DNA of 64,000 nucleotides from Actinophytocola sp035995025. Lineage in GTDB: Bacteria; Actinomycetota; Actinomycetes; Mycobacteriales; Pseudonocardiaceae. Below are positions 34,701 to 45,479 of the stretch, one piece after another. The notes under the pieces are model-generated. The model was not told the origin of the DNA. It searched no databases and worked only from the letters and a program-made list of their open reading frames with translations. Each line of letters opens with the position of its first letter. The stretch's first letter is position 1. A program made the position numbers and the translations under genes. The stretch lies in NCBI GenBank assembly GCA_035995025.1, contig DASYKY010000057.1, forward strand, positions 223,569-287,568, in the 5' to 3' direction.

Positions 34701-35609
34701 ATGCAGGTACCCGCCTCGTTCCAGTACCGGAAGGCGACCAGCGTGGAGCACGCGCTGGCGCTGCTGCGCGACTACGGGCCGGAGGCCGCGGTCGTCGCCG
34801 GCGGGCACAGCCTGCTGCCGATGATGAAGCTGCGGCTGGCTCACCCCGAGGCACTCATCGACATCAACGACCTGAGCGAGCTGGCCGGCATCCGCGTCGA
34901 GGGCCGTGGAGAGGACGGTGGACAGGGCAGTGGAGAGGACGGCGAGCTGGTCATCGGCGCCATGGCCCGGCACGCGGACCTGCTCGCGAGCGCCGAGGCC
35001 GGCCGGCACTTCCCGATCCTGCACGACGCCGAGCGGGTCATCGCCGACCCCATCGTGCGCAACCGCGGCACGGTCGGCGGGTCGCTGTGCCAGGCCGACC
35101 CGTCCGAGGACCTGTCCGCCGTGTTCGCGGCGCTGCGCGCCACCCTCGTCGTGCACAGCCTCGACGACGACGGGGTCGGCACGCGCCGGGTCCCCGCCCG
35201 GGACTTCTTCGTCGGCCCGTACCAGACGGTCCTGGCCGACGGCGAGCTGCTCGGCGAGATCCGGGTGCCGATCACCGGGTCGGCCAGCGCGTACCTGAAG
35301 GTCGACCGGCGCGCGGGGGACTGGGCGGTCGGCGCGGTCGGGGCCGTGGTGACCATCGCCGACGGCGTGATCGGGGAGGCCGGCATCGGGCTGACCGCGC
35401 TCGGCGCGAAGCGGTTCGTCGCGGCGGAGGCCGAGGACCACCTGCGCGGCGGGCCGCCTGCCGAGGAGCGGCTCGCCGAGGCCGGCCGCATCGCCGCCGA
35501 GCACTGCCGCCCGGCCGCCGACCAGCGCGGTCCCGTCGAGTACAAGCGCCACCTCGCCGGCGAGCTCGTCACCCGTGCGCTGCGGCGCGCACTCGGGCGG
35601 GTGGGGTGA
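34701..35609 (+). CDS. coxM: Carbon monoxide dehydrogenase medium (FAD) subunit, locus 2
   Basis: The 302-aa FAD subunit has canonical motifs AGGHSLLPMMKLRL and RNRGTVGGSLCQADPSED, then AYLKVDRRAGDWAV and VEYKRHLAGELVTRAL. ATG 34701 has AAGGAGG upstream (34690-34696). A short extra loop near residues 75-90 is Gly/Asp/Glu-rich (EGRGEDGGQGSGEDGE). The stop overlaps coxS (TGATG). It heads a tight coxMSL operon transcribed divergently from the LysR gene. Confidence 0.93.
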   Translation: MQVPASFQYRKATSVEHALALLRDYGPEAAVVAGGHSLLPMMKLRLAHPEALIDINDLSELAGIRVEGRGEDGGQGSGEDGELVIGAMARHADLLASAEAGRHFPILHDAERVIADPIVRNRGTVGGSLCQADPSEDLSAVFAALRATLVVHSLDDDGVGTRRVPARDFFVGPYQTVLADGELLGEIRVPITGSASAYLKVDRRAGDWAVGAVGAVVTIADGVIGEAGIGLTALGAKRFVAAEAEDHLRGGPPAEERLAEAGRIAAEHCRPAADQRGPVEYKRHLAGELVTRALRRALGRVG

Positions 35610-36078
35610 TGCAGATCGTGGTCACCGTCAACAACGACGAGTACGTCCGGGACGTCGAGCCGCGGCTGCTGCTCGTGCACTTCCTGCGCGAGGAGCTGGG
35701 GCTGACCGGCACCCACTGGGGCTGCGACACGTCCAACTGCGGCGTGTGCGTGGTGCAACTGGACGGTGTGCCGGTCAAGTCCTGCACCGTGCTCGCGGTG
35801 ATGGCCGACGGGCGCGACGTCCGCACGGTCGAGGGGCTCGCCCGCGGCGCCGAGCTCGACCCGGTGCAGCAGGGGTTCGTCGAGTGTCACGGGCTGCAGT
35901 GCGGGTTCTGCACGCCCGGCATGATGATGACCGCCCGGTGGCTGCTCGACCAGTGCGCCGACCCGTCCGACGAGGTCATCCGCGAGGCGCTTTCCGGGCA
36001 GCTGTGCCGCTGCACCGGCTACGAGAACATCGTGCGCTCGATCCGCTGGGCGGCCGAGCACGAGGCCGGGGCGGCGTC

Positions 36079-36082
<4 letters not shown>
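35609..36082 (+). CDS. coxS: Carbon monoxide dehydrogenase small [2Fe-2S] subunit, locus 2
   Basis: The 157-aa iron-sulfur subunit has GCDTSNCGVCVVQLDG and KSCTVL for the ferredoxin-like cluster, and CGFCTPGMMM and QLCRCTGYENIVRS for the helical cluster. One residue in the first motif is Val (CGVC) where locus 1 has Ala. The start shares a base with the coxM stop and the end overlaps coxL (ATGA). Confidence 0.94.
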
Positions 36083-38436
<2,354 letters not shown>

Positions 38437-38485
38437 GCCCACATGAGACATTCTGCCCGAGCCGTCCGCCCCGCCCACCGCACCC

Positions 38486-38579
38486 GAGGGGAACGGGACG
38501 CAACCCAGCCACAAGTACGCGCCCGAGCTGAACCGCATCGAACCAACGCGACCAACACCTTGAATCCCGGGGAGGCGGA
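38486..38579 (+). promoter_or_regulatory. Shared 5' leader, copy D
   Basis: The 5' box GAGGGGAACGGGACG (38486-38500) is followed by CAACCCAGCCACAAG and, about 60 nt further, TTGAATCCCGGGGAGGCGGA, the last base beginning the ATG of xdhC. It aligns along most of its length with leader copy C and by its two end boxes with copies A and B. The xdhC gene is therefore equipped like coxG and the small membrane-protein operon. Confidence 0.6.
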
Positions 38580-39458
38580 ATGAGCGTGCTCACCAGAGTG
38601 GACGCCCTGCGGACCGGGCGGACTCCCTTCGTGCTGGCCACCGTCGTGCGTGCGGAGCGGCCGACGAGCGCCAAGCCGGGCGACCGCGCGCTGGTGCTGC
38701 CGGACGGCTCGATGGAGGGGTTCGTGGGCGGCACGTGCGCGGAGTCGACCGTGCGGCTGCAGGGCCTGCGGCTGCTGGCCACCGGCGAGTCGACGCTGCT
38801 GCGGATCACGCCGACGGCCGAGGCGGAGACGGTCAGCGAGGGGCTCGTGACGGTCGGGAACCCGTGCCTGTCCGGTGGTTCGCTGGACATCTTCCTGGAG
38901 GCGATGCTGCCGCCGATGCTGGTCCACGTGCACGGCGACGCCCCCGTCGCGCGGGCGCTGGTGGACATCGGCCGCGCGATCGGCCACGACGTGCGCCGGC
39001 CGGACCTCGACGCGGGCCTGCCCGCGGACCTCGGCGCGCTGGTCGTCGCGTCGCACGGCCGGGACGAGGAGCCGGTACTGGAGGCGGCGCTGCGCGCGGA
39101 GGTCCCGTATGTCGGGCTGGTGGCGAGCCGCAAGCGCGGCCAGGCCGTGCTGGCGTCGCTGGACGTCACCGACGAGCGGCGCGGGCGGGTGCACACGCCG
39201 GCCGGGCTGGACATCGGCGCGCGCACCCCGTCCGAGGTGGCGCTGTCGGTGTACGCCGAGGTCATCAGCACCCGCACGCCGCTGCCGGCCCCGGCCCCGG
39301 TCCGCCTGGCGGCGGAGGCCGTGGACCCGGTGTGCGGCATGACGGTCGCGGTCAGCGAGACCGCTCTGTCCTATAAGGACAACGAGCTGACGGTGTACTT
39401 CTGCGGCCCCGGCTGCCGCACGGCCTACGCCGACGCCCCGGAGAGATACAGACCCTGA
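38580..39458 (+). CDS. XdhC/CoxF-family maturation factor fused to a YHS domain
   Basis: XdhC-family proteins help insert sulfurated molybdenum cofactor into hydroxylases. The 292-aa protein has the N-terminal XdhC_CoxI region (TPFVLATVVRAERPTSAKPG, GFVGGTCAEST, GNPCLSGGSLDIFLEAM) and a Rossmann-like half with VGLVASRKRG. Residues about 248-290 are a YHS domain (VDPVCGMTV, then VYFCGPGCRTAY), a metal-associated module. The fusion is complete and in frame. YHS modules occur in copper-handling proteins, which is notable beside a Cu-Mo enzyme. It is expressed after coxMSL locus 2. Confidence 0.88.
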   Translation: MSVLTRVDALRTGRTPFVLATVVRAERPTSAKPGDRALVLPDGSMEGFVGGTCAESTVRLQGLRLLATGESTLLRITPTAEAETVSEGLVTVGNPCLSGGSLDIFLEAMLPPMLVHVHGDAPVARALVDIGRAIGHDVRRPDLDAGLPADLGALVVASHGRDEEPVLEAALRAEVPYVGLVASRKRGQAVLASLDVTDERRGRVHTPAGLDIGARTPSEVALSVYAEVISTRTPLPAPAPVRLAAEAVDPVCGMTVAVSETALSYKDNELTVYFCGPGCRTAYADAPERYRP

Positions 39459-39537
39459 GCGCCCGCGGGACACCGCTGGCCCGACGGGTTGCGCCGGACC
39501 AGCGGGTCGATCAAGGTGCCCGGGTGGGCACGTCTAC

Positions 39538-40047
39538 TTACAGGGCCTGTGGCACGGGACGCATCGCGAGCGCGCCCAGCATGTCCCGGCCCCGCTCCGC
39601 GTTGCGTGGCTTGGCGAGCACGTCGTAGCGCCGCGCGACGAGCTGGCTGTGCGACACGAAGTCGCGCTGCCCGCGGGTCGCGCCGTAGCGCACGGCGGCG
39701 GAGGCCACGCCGAACACGACGCCGGCCACCAGGCCGATGAGGATCGGGAACAGCCCGGCACCGGCCGTGAACAGGCTCAACAGCAGCCCGACGAACAGGC
39801 CGAGCCAGGCACCGGACGCGGCGCCGCCGCCGAGCACGCGGCCCCAGGTGAGCCGGGCCGACACTCGCTCCACGACCATCGGCTCGACGCCGACGATCGT
39901 CACCTCCTGGACCGGGAACTCGTGGTCCGCCAAGTGGTCGACCGCCCGTTGAGCCTCCTTGTACGTGTCGTACGAAGCAATGGGCCAGCCGTCGGGCAGG
40001 GTCGGCAGGTTGATGGCCGACGGGTTGGTCGCGAACGCTGCCGTCAT
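39538..40047 (-). CDS. General stress protein 17M/YflT-like membrane protein
   Basis: The 169-aa protein has an N-terminal ferredoxin-like stress domain (GWPIASYDTYKEAQRAVDHL, then FPVQEVTIVGVEPMVVERVS). A glycine-rich hydrophobic hairpin follows (SGAWLGLFVGLLLSLF, LFPILIGLVAGVVFGVASAA), and then a soluble tail. This matches the general-stress-protein family with an inserted glycine-zipper membrane segment common in actinobacteria. Molecular function is unknown. Confidence 0.8.
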   Translation of the reverse strand: MTAAFATNPSAINLPTLPDGWPIASYDTYKEAQRAVDHLADHEFPVQEVTIVGVEPMVVERVSARLTWGRVLGGGAASGAWLGLFVGLLLSLFTAGAGLFPILIGLVAGVVFGVASAAVRYGATRGQRDFVSHSQLVARRYDVLAKPRNAERGRDMLGALAMRPVPQAL

Positions 40048-40199
40048 CTTCGGTCACCTCCGTGGGTGTCTCTCGTACCCAGCACAACGCGGCCGAAAAC
40101 CGCGATGTGCCCGTTTGTACCTACTTCACAGGGACTTCTCAGTCCGGTCACGCTGTGCGCCCGAGCGGACACCCAGTGCGAGAACATAGTGTCTGACCC

Positions 40200-41150
40200 G
40201 TGAAGGTCGCTGTCCTCGACGACTACCAGCACGTCGCGCTGTCCTACCCGTACTGGGCCACGCTCCCGGCGGGCGTGTCGGTCGTGCCGTTCCACGAGCA
40301 CGTGCCGCCCGCCGATCTGCCCGCCCTGCTCGAGCCGTTCGACGTCGTGGTGGCGATGCGCGAGCGGACCCCGCTGCCGGGCTCGCTGCTCGCCGCGCTG
40401 CCACGGCTGAGGCTCATCGTCACCGCCGGCATGGGCAACGCCTCGATCGACCTGGCGGCCGCGCGGGCACGCGGCATCACGGTGTGCGGCACGGCGTCGG
40501 CCGGCTCGTCGACCGTCGAGCTGACGTGGGCGCTGCTGCTGGCGCTGGTGCGCGGCATCCCCGCGGCCGACGCGTCGCTGCGCGCCGGACGGTGGCAGGC
40601 GGGCTCGCTGCCGGGCGCCGACCTGGCCGGCGCCACGCTCGGCGTCATCGGCCTGGGCAGGCTGGGCTCGCAGGTGGCCGCGGTGGCCCGCGCGTTCGGC
40701 ATGCGCGTGGTGGCGTGGAGCGCGAACCTGACGGCCGGGCGGGCCGCCGAGTGCGGCGCCGAGCCGGTCACCCTGACCGAGCTGCTGTCCACTTCGGACA
40801 TCGTGACCGTCCACATGCGCTTGTCCGGCCGCACCAGGGGCCTGCTGGGCGCGCCGGAGCTGGCGTCGATGAAGCCGACCGCGTACCTGGTGAACACGTC
40901 CCGCGGCCCGATCGTGGACCAGCGGGCGCTGATCGGCGCGCTGACCGAGGGCCGCCTCGCGGGCGCGGGCCTGGACGTGTACGACCTCGAGCCGCTGCCC
41001 GCGGACCACCCGCTGCTGTCCGCGCCGAACACCGTGCTGACCCCGCATCTGGGCTACGTGAGCAGGCGGACGTTCGACGTGTTCTTCCGCGACATGGTGG
41101 CCGACATCGCCGCCTTCCACGCCGGGGAGCCGGTCCGCGTGATCGGCTAG
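40200..41150 (+). CDS. D-isomer-specific 2-hydroxyacid dehydrogenase
   Basis: The 316-aa NAD(P)-dependent enzyme has the Rossmann motif GVIGLGRLGSQVA (about 150-162). The catalytic Arg is in VNTSRGPIVD, Glu in DVYDLEPLPADHPL and His in TPHLGY. All three are present, so it should be active. The substrate (D-lactate, glyoxylate/hydroxypyruvate or phosphoglycerate-like) cannot be fixed. GTG 40200 has no clear Shine-Dalgarno. It converges on the pirin gene with a 4-bp overlap. Confidence 0.88.
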   Translation: MKVAVLDDYQHVALSYPYWATLPAGVSVVPFHEHVPPADLPALLEPFDVVVAMRERTPLPGSLLAALPRLRLIVTAGMGNASIDLAAARARGITVCGTASAGSSTVELTWALLLALVRGIPAADASLRAGRWQAGSLPGADLAGATLGVIGLGRLGSQVAAVARAFGMRVVAWSANLTAGRAAECGAEPVTLTELLSTSDIVTVHMRLSGRTRGLLGAPELASMKPTAYLVNTSRGPIVDQRALIGALTEGRLAGAGLDVYDLEPLPADHPLLSAPNTVLTPHLGYVSRRTFDVFFRDMVADIAAFHAGEPVRVIG

Positions 41151-42106
41151 CCGCGGTGGCCGTGCCGCCGCGGTGTCAGGCGGACGTTCGGCAGCTCCGG
41201 AGCGGGGACGCGGGCGCCGCCGTGGCCGTGGACCACGCCGAAGCGCGGGTGGCCCGGCGCCTCCCAGTCCGCGCGGGCGGCGGCGATCTCGTCGTGGCCG
41301 CGGCCCACGAAGTTCCACCACATGACCAGTTCGTCGGCGAACGGCGCGCCGCCGAGCAGCACCGCGCGGGCCGGCGAACCGGGCGCGGACAGCATGACGT
41401 CCGGCCGCCCCGTGCCGAGGTAGAGCAGCCGGCCCGGCGGCACCTGCGTGCCGGACACGACGAGCGGGTGGTCGATCGCGAGGACCGCGTGCTCGAAGTC
41501 CGGGCGCAGCGGGATCGTCGTCGGCGGGCCGGCCAGCTGCAGGTCCGCGCCGACCAGCGGCGTGTGCACGGTGGCCGGCGACACGGCGTCGCCGAGCGTG
41601 CCGGCGAACACGGTGCCCGTGACGCCGCCGGCGTCGAAGCCTGGCAGGTCGACGTGCTGCTCGAACGCGGGGGCCATGGCGGCCTTGTCCGCGGGCAGCG
41701 CCACCCACAGCTGCAGCCCGTGCACGAGCGCGCCGCCGTTCGCGGAGATCTCCGAGTGCGCGACGCCGCGGCCGCCGGTCATCAGGTTCAGCTGACCGGG
41801 CCGCACGAGCACGTCGCTGCCGACGCTGTCGCGATGGTGGATCTCGCCGGCGAACGGCCAGGTGACGGTCTGCAGGCCGGTGTGCGGGTGCGGCAGGACG
41901 GTCATCTGCGTGTGGCTGGGCCCGAACACGTCGAGGAAGCACCAGGCGCCGACGGTCGGCAGGCCGCGCTGGGGCAGCAGCCGGTCGACGTGGATGCCGC
42001 GCAGGCCGCCGAGTGGCACGTCGCGCGGTGCGTACAGCACGGCGACGTGGTCGTCGGCGGCCGTCCGGCAGACGGTCTCCTCCGGATGCGTGTCGAGGTT
42101 GCTCAC
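41147..42106 (-). CDS. Pirin-family protein
   Basis: The 319-aa bicupin has pirin landmarks: GPSHTQMTVLPHPHTGLQTV with metal-binding His residues, HHRDSVGS, and the conserved MTGGRGVAHSE with its final His/Glu ligands. A C-terminal cupin includes VLLGGAPF and MWWNFVGR. Pirins bind iron and variously act as quercetinase-like dioxygenases or redox-sensing partners. GTG 42106 overlaps the stop of the acetyltransferase gene. Confidence 0.9.
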   Translation of the reverse strand: MSNLDTHPEETVCRTAADDHVAVLYAPRDVPLGGLRGIHVDRLLPQRGLPTVGAWCFLDVFGPSHTQMTVLPHPHTGLQTVTWPFAGEIHHRDSVGSDVLVRPGQLNLMTGGRGVAHSEISANGGALVHGLQLWVALPADKAAMAPAFEQHVDLPGFDAGGVTGTVFAGTLGDAVSPATVHTPLVGADLQLAGPPTTIPLRPDFEHAVLAIDHPLVVSGTQVPPGRLLYLGTGRPDVMLSAPGSPARAVLLGGAPFADELVMWWNFVGRGHDEIAAARADWEAPGHPRFGVVHGHGGARVPAPELPNVRLTPRRHGHRG

Positions 42107-42414
42107 CGTCGGGCGCTCTCGGGCGGCGCCTCGATGTGGCCCCGGTAGGTCTCGAGGTGCTTGCGCACGTAGGCGGCGATGAACGGGCACAGCGGCACGA
42201 TCACCTTCTCCCGCGCGACGGCGTCGTCGAGCGCGCCCGCGGCGAGCACCTTGCCCAGCCCGTGGCCGGAGAACGCGTCGTCGATCTCGCTGTGGGTGAA
42301 CACCACCCGGTTGCCGCTGTCGTGGTACTGGGCGAACCCGGCGAGCCTGTCGCCGACATACAGCTCGTACCGGTACCTCTCGGCGTTGAGCTCGACCCGC
42401 GCGTCCTCGGCCAT
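42103..42414 (-). CDS. Small GNAT-fold N-acetyltransferase (YjdJ-like)
   Basis: The 103-aa single-domain protein begins with strand RYELYVGDRLAGFAQYHDSG. It continues with VVFTHSEIDDAFSGHGLGKV, the shortened acetyl-CoA loop of the Gcn5-related YjdJ group, and ends CPFIAAYVRKHLETYRGHI. ATG 42414 fits an AGAGG Shine-Dalgarno. It is coupled to the pirin gene. Substrate is unknown. Confidence 0.85.
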   Translation of the reverse strand: MAEDARVELNAERYRYELYVGDRLAGFAQYHDSGNRVVFTHSEIDDAFSGHGLGKVLAAGALDDAVAREKVIVPLCPFIAAYVRKHLETYRGHIEAPPESARR

Positions 42415-42466
42415 GGGCACCTCTTCCTCCGGCTCTACCGCGATGTGGCTGTACCGCGAAGTGGCT

Positions 42467-42853
42467 CTACCGCGATCGTCCCAGAGTTTCGGCCGCGGTG
42501 CGCAGACGCTCGTCGAGGGCGGCGCGGTCGTCGAGGAACCAGATGTCGCTGCCCCGGTTGATCTCGTGCACGAACGCGCGGAAGGAGTCGCTGGCCAGGT
42601 GCTCGCCGAGGTCCCCGAGCACGACCAGCCGGATCCGGTACGCGCCGAACTTCCGCACCACGTCCCCGGCGACGCGCGTGCTGAGGGTGAAGAACGCCGG
42701 GTCGACGTGCTCGACGGGCACGACGACGAGGTCGGCCTGCTCCCCGAACGCCAGCCCGACGAGGTCGAGCGCGTCCGCCTCGCTGCCGAGGGTGGGTACG
42801 TCGGGTGCCACGGTGAGCACCCGCAGACCGTGTGTCTCGGAGATGCTGTGCAT
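42467..42853 (-). CDS. DUF4180 domain protein
   Basis: The 128-aa protein has the DUF4180 pattern: TLGSEADALDLVGLAFGEQA, then DLVVVPVEHVDPAFFTLSTR, VAGDVVRKFGAYRIRLVVLG, and HEINRGSDIWFLDD. It has an alternating alpha/beta character reminiscent of STAS-like proteins, where a residue would be modified or bound, but no function is established. Longer upstream frames overlap the DUF402 gene and are rejected. Confidence 0.85.
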   Translation of the reverse strand: MHSISETHGLRVLTVAPDVPTLGSEADALDLVGLAFGEQADLVVVPVEHVDPAFFTLSTRVAGDVVRKFGAYRIRLVVLGDLGEHLASDSFRAFVHEINRGSDIWFLDDRAALDERLRTAAETLGRSR

Positions 42854-42906
42854 GGCCCGAAGTGTGACCGCGCGTGCCTCCCGCCGCCACCGGGTATTGC
42901 CCGGGC

Positions 42907-43494
42907 TCAGCCCGGGATGGTGATCACCGGGCCCAGCGGGCCCGGCAGTGCCGAGAGCGCGCGGACGCGCTGTGGCGGGAAGTCCGACCAGTGGTCCGTG
43001 GGGTCGCGGCCCTCGTGGAGGTGGCGGTCCAGGAACAGTTGCCAGCGGCGCAATGCGTCGACGGCCGTCGAGGTGTCGAGCTTGCGGTGCTCGATCGCGT
43101 CGGCGAACCCGCTCAGGTCCACCATGCGCTGGTGGCGGCCGTCGGTGGGGACTATGACGTCGATGTACAGGTCGCGCAGGACGATCCGGTCCTGCTCGTG
43201 CGCGACCTCGATCAGGTCGACGTACCACGTGCGCGGCTCGTCGAGGGTCGCGTCGATGCCGTCGACCTCGCCGTCCGGGGTGCGCATCCGGCGCCAGCAC
43301 GGGCGGGCCATGCTCACACCGAGGTCGAGCAGCACGAACACCCGCTCCAGCAGCGTCCGCCCGGGCCAGGGCACGAAGCGGTCCGGCAGCTTGTACTCGT
43401 AGGCCAGGGTGTCCCCGATCCGGATGCCGGGCAGCGGGCCGAACGGCGGCACGGGATCTCCGTGCGCCCCCCGCCACACCTCGACGTGTCTCAT
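42907..43494 (-). CDS. DUF402 domain protein, probable nucleoside phosphatase
   Basis: The 195-aa protein matches the DUF402 fold, whose characterised members are FomD and nucleoside tri-/diphosphatases. TWYVDLIEVAHEQDRIVLRD leads into LYIDVIVPTDGRHQRMVDLS, where the Asp residues would bind metal and phosphate. An LFLDRHLHEGRDPT segment follows. There is no membrane or signal sequence. It is monocistronic or loosely grouped with the minus-strand genes here. Confidence 0.8.
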   Translation of the reverse strand: MRHVEVWRGAHGDPVPPFGPLPGIRIGDTLAYEYKLPDRFVPWPGRTLLERVFVLLDLGVSMARPCWRRMRTPDGEVDGIDATLDEPRTWYVDLIEVAHEQDRIVLRDLYIDVIVPTDGRHQRMVDLSGFADAIEHRKLDTSTAVDALRRWQLFLDRHLHEGRDPTDHWSDFPPQRVRALSALPGPLGPVITIPG

Positions 43495-43530
43495 GCGCTA
43501 TTCCTACACCGATCTCATGATCGTTGTCCG

Positions 43531-44016
43531 CTATCGATCTACGACCTGGTCGCCCGCCCGCCCGGTCCGCCACAGCCACCACAGGCCGAGCACCGGCAGC
43601 ACGAGCGGCACGTACCCGTAGCCCTGCCCGTAGCCCGACCACACCGTCGCATCCGGAAACGCCTGCGAGTCAACGAGACTGAGCGTGCCGACGGTCAGCA
43701 CGCCGACCAGCTCGACCACAATGGACACCGTGGCCACCCGGCGCGACGTGCGGCCCCCGCGGGCCAGGCACACCGTCGCGACGATGTAGACCACCGCGGC
43801 GAACGCGGACAGCAGGTAGGCGAGCGGCGCCTCGTCGAACTTGGTCGCGATCTGCACGGCCGAGCGCGCGGTCGCGGCCAGGGCGAAGATCGCGTACACC
43901 GCGATCAGGATGCGGCCGGGGCCGGACCGGGTGCGGGCGGCGGTGTCGGCCGCTGTGTTGGTCGCTGTGTCGGCCGCTGTGTCGTCAGAGATGTCGTCAG
44001 AGGTGTCGTCAGGCAT
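43531..44016 (-). CDS. Hypothetical four-helix membrane protein with Asp/Thr/Ala-rich N-terminus
   Basis: The 161-aa protein begins with a low-complexity segment (MPDDTSDDISDDTAADTATN). Four predicted membrane helices follow, including ILIAVYAIFALAATARSAVQ, VVYIVATVCLARG, VSIVVELVGVLTVGTLSLV and VPLVLPVLGLWWLW. The DNA behind the N-terminus is a short imperfect tandem repeat. It overlaps the adjacent membrane gene by 8 nt. Function is unknown. Confidence 0.7.
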   Translation of the reverse strand: MPDDTSDDISDDTAADTATNTAADTAARTRSGPGRILIAVYAIFALAATARSAVQIATKFDEAPLAYLLSAFAAVVYIVATVCLARGGRTSRRVATVSIVVELVGVLTVGTLSLVDSQAFPDATVWSGYGQGYGYVPLVLPVLGLWWLWRTGRAGDQVVDR

Positions 44017-44389
44017 TGGCGTTCCAGATCTGCCCCAGTCGCAGGATCAGCACGGGGATCGCGAGGCTGCCGATCACCAGCACACCCGGCCCCCACCGCG
44101 TCCGCTCGGCCAGCGCCCAGAACACGGCCAGCGGCAGGACCACCAGCGCGCCGACGAGGTACCCGGCGAACGTGAGCTTCTCCAGCTCGCGGTCTGTGCC
44201 GAACAGCTTCACGAAGCCGGCCACGGCCTGGACCAGCAGGCCGAGCTCGAGCAGCGTGAGCACGCCCAGCACGCCGAGGCCGTGCCAGCGGCGGTACTCC
44301 AGGGGCTTGCCGGCGATCAGCAGGACGAGCGCCCAGAGCGCCGCGCCGAGCGCGATCGAGGTGAGCGTCGTCGACAGGGCATCGATCAC
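44009..44389 (-). CDS. Hypothetical four-helix membrane protein
   Basis: The 126-aa protein has four hydrophobic segments: IALGAALWALVLLIAG, LGVLGVLTLLELGLLVQAV, LVGALVVLPLAVFWALA and VLVIGSLAIPVLILRLG. Charged loops separate them (GTDRELEK). It resembles small actinobacterial integral-membrane proteins of unknown role. It overlaps the downstream membrane gene, suggesting a two-protein unit. Confidence 0.75.
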   Translation of the reverse strand: MIDALSTTLTSIALGAALWALVLLIAGKPLEYRRWHGLGVLGVLTLLELGLLVQAVAGFVKLFGTDRELEKLTFAGYLVGALVVLPLAVFWALAERTRWGPGVLVIGSLAIPVLILRLGQIWNANA

Positions 44390-44409
44390 CCGCCGACCCT
44401 ATCCGGTCG

Positions 44410-45162
44410 CTACTCGGGCCGGCCGGTCCAGCCGCTGCCCTCGATGGCCCGCAGGCCGCGCCGCACGATGGCCTGGGTGAGTGCGGCGGCCAGGTCCGGC
44501 TCGTGGTCCTCGTAGGCCCGCAGCAGGCGGCTGTGGTCGGCAACCGAGGACCGCACCGCGCCCGGGAGCGAAAGGCTCAGGTGCCGCAATTGCAGCGTGC
44601 GCACCCCCATGCTGTCCAGAACTCGGCGGACCGTACCGTTGCCCGCGATCACGGCCTCATTGTTTCGGAAACGCACATTCTGCCAGAAGTAGCCGTCGAC
44701 ATCGCCTGCCTCCGCCGCCGCTTCGAGTTGTCGCTGGCTCTCCCGAAGTATGGACAGGTCGGACTCCGTTGCATTGTGCGCAATACGTCTGCTCACCATT
44801 GCATACAGCGTCGCGCGCAGCTCATAGATTTCCCGCACCTCGTCGAGCAGCAGCCTGCGCACCCGCGGCCTGCGGTGCGCGGTGATCTCCACCAGGCCCT
44901 CTCTTTCCAGCGTGAGCAAGGCCTCCCGCACCGGCGTCCGGCTACTCTGGAACGTCCGGGCGAGCTCGACGGAGTTCAGGTCGTCGCCGGGGCGCAGCCG
45001 GGCCTCCACAATGGCCGTGCCGACCGAGACGAGGATCTGGTCGACGACGCTGTTCGCGTTCTCCGAGCGGCCGAGCACCCGCAGTATCTCGCCACGGCCG
45101 GCGGACGGCGCGGTACCGAACGGCCGGAATACCGTGCCGCGTTCGGATTCGCCGTTCGTCAT
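44410..45162 (-). CDS. GntR-family (FCD) transcriptional regulator
   Basis: The 250-aa regulator has a GntR winged helix at about 45-110 (ARLRPGDDLNSVELARTFQS then SRTPVREALLTLEREGLVEI). An all-helical FCD ligand-binding domain follows (LRATLYAMVSRRIAHN, FHXXXN-like FRNNEAVIAGNGTV, ending LTQAIVRRGLRAIEG). ATG 45162 (MTNGESERG) is the best start; the extended frame has no conserved sequence. It is divergent from another FCD-type GntR gene across a 317-bp gap. Confidence 0.88.
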   Translation of the reverse strand: MTNGESERGTVFRPFGTAPSAGRGEILRVLGRSENANSVVDQILVSVGTAIVEARLRPGDDLNSVELARTFQSSRTPVREALLTLEREGLVEITAHRRPRVRRLLLDEVREIYELRATLYAMVSRRIAHNATESDLSILRESQRQLEAAAEAGDVDGYFWQNVRFRNNEAVIAGNGTVRRVLDSMGVRTLQLRHLSLSLPGAVRSSVADHSRLLRAYEDHEPDLAAALTQAIVRRGLRAIEGSGWTGRPE

Positions 45163-45479
45163 GGGGGTGATAATAGCGTGGAAAACATCGCGCACCGCCA
45201 GCACTCGCGATAAAAGAAAGAATGAATCAGAACCAGCCGGCGTCCCGAACGGACCGCCGCGCGACGGCGATCTTCGTATCGCGGCCTCGGCGACGTGGCG
45301 CCCGAGAAACGTGGCGAGCCCGGCCACGGCGCCTCCTCAGTGGACGAGGCACTACCGTGCCACCCCGGGCCGCGCAGTGGCGGGGTCCCGGCTGCCGTTG
45401 CGGGTCGTCACCGTCCTGAGCGGAGTTGACGATACAATCGTGCCTTGCAAATCGCAGGTCAGGAAGGGTGTGAGACGCG
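45163..45479. promoter_or_regulatory. Divergent region between two GntR genes with a palindromic operator
   Basis: These 317 bp hold both promoters and no convincing gene. At 45429-45441, ACGAT-ACA-ATCGT is a perfect 13-bp dyad directly following TTG, about 39 nt before the plus-strand GntR start. Its size and symmetry fit FadR/FCD-type GntR operators, so it is a candidate autoregulatory site. The rest shows no clear repeat. Confidence 0.55.

Noticed and set aside
45222..45419. Small gene in the gap between the two GntR genes
   Set aside because: The frame is Arg/Pro-rich, has no Shine-Dalgarno and resembles no family; the region is better explained as promoter DNA.
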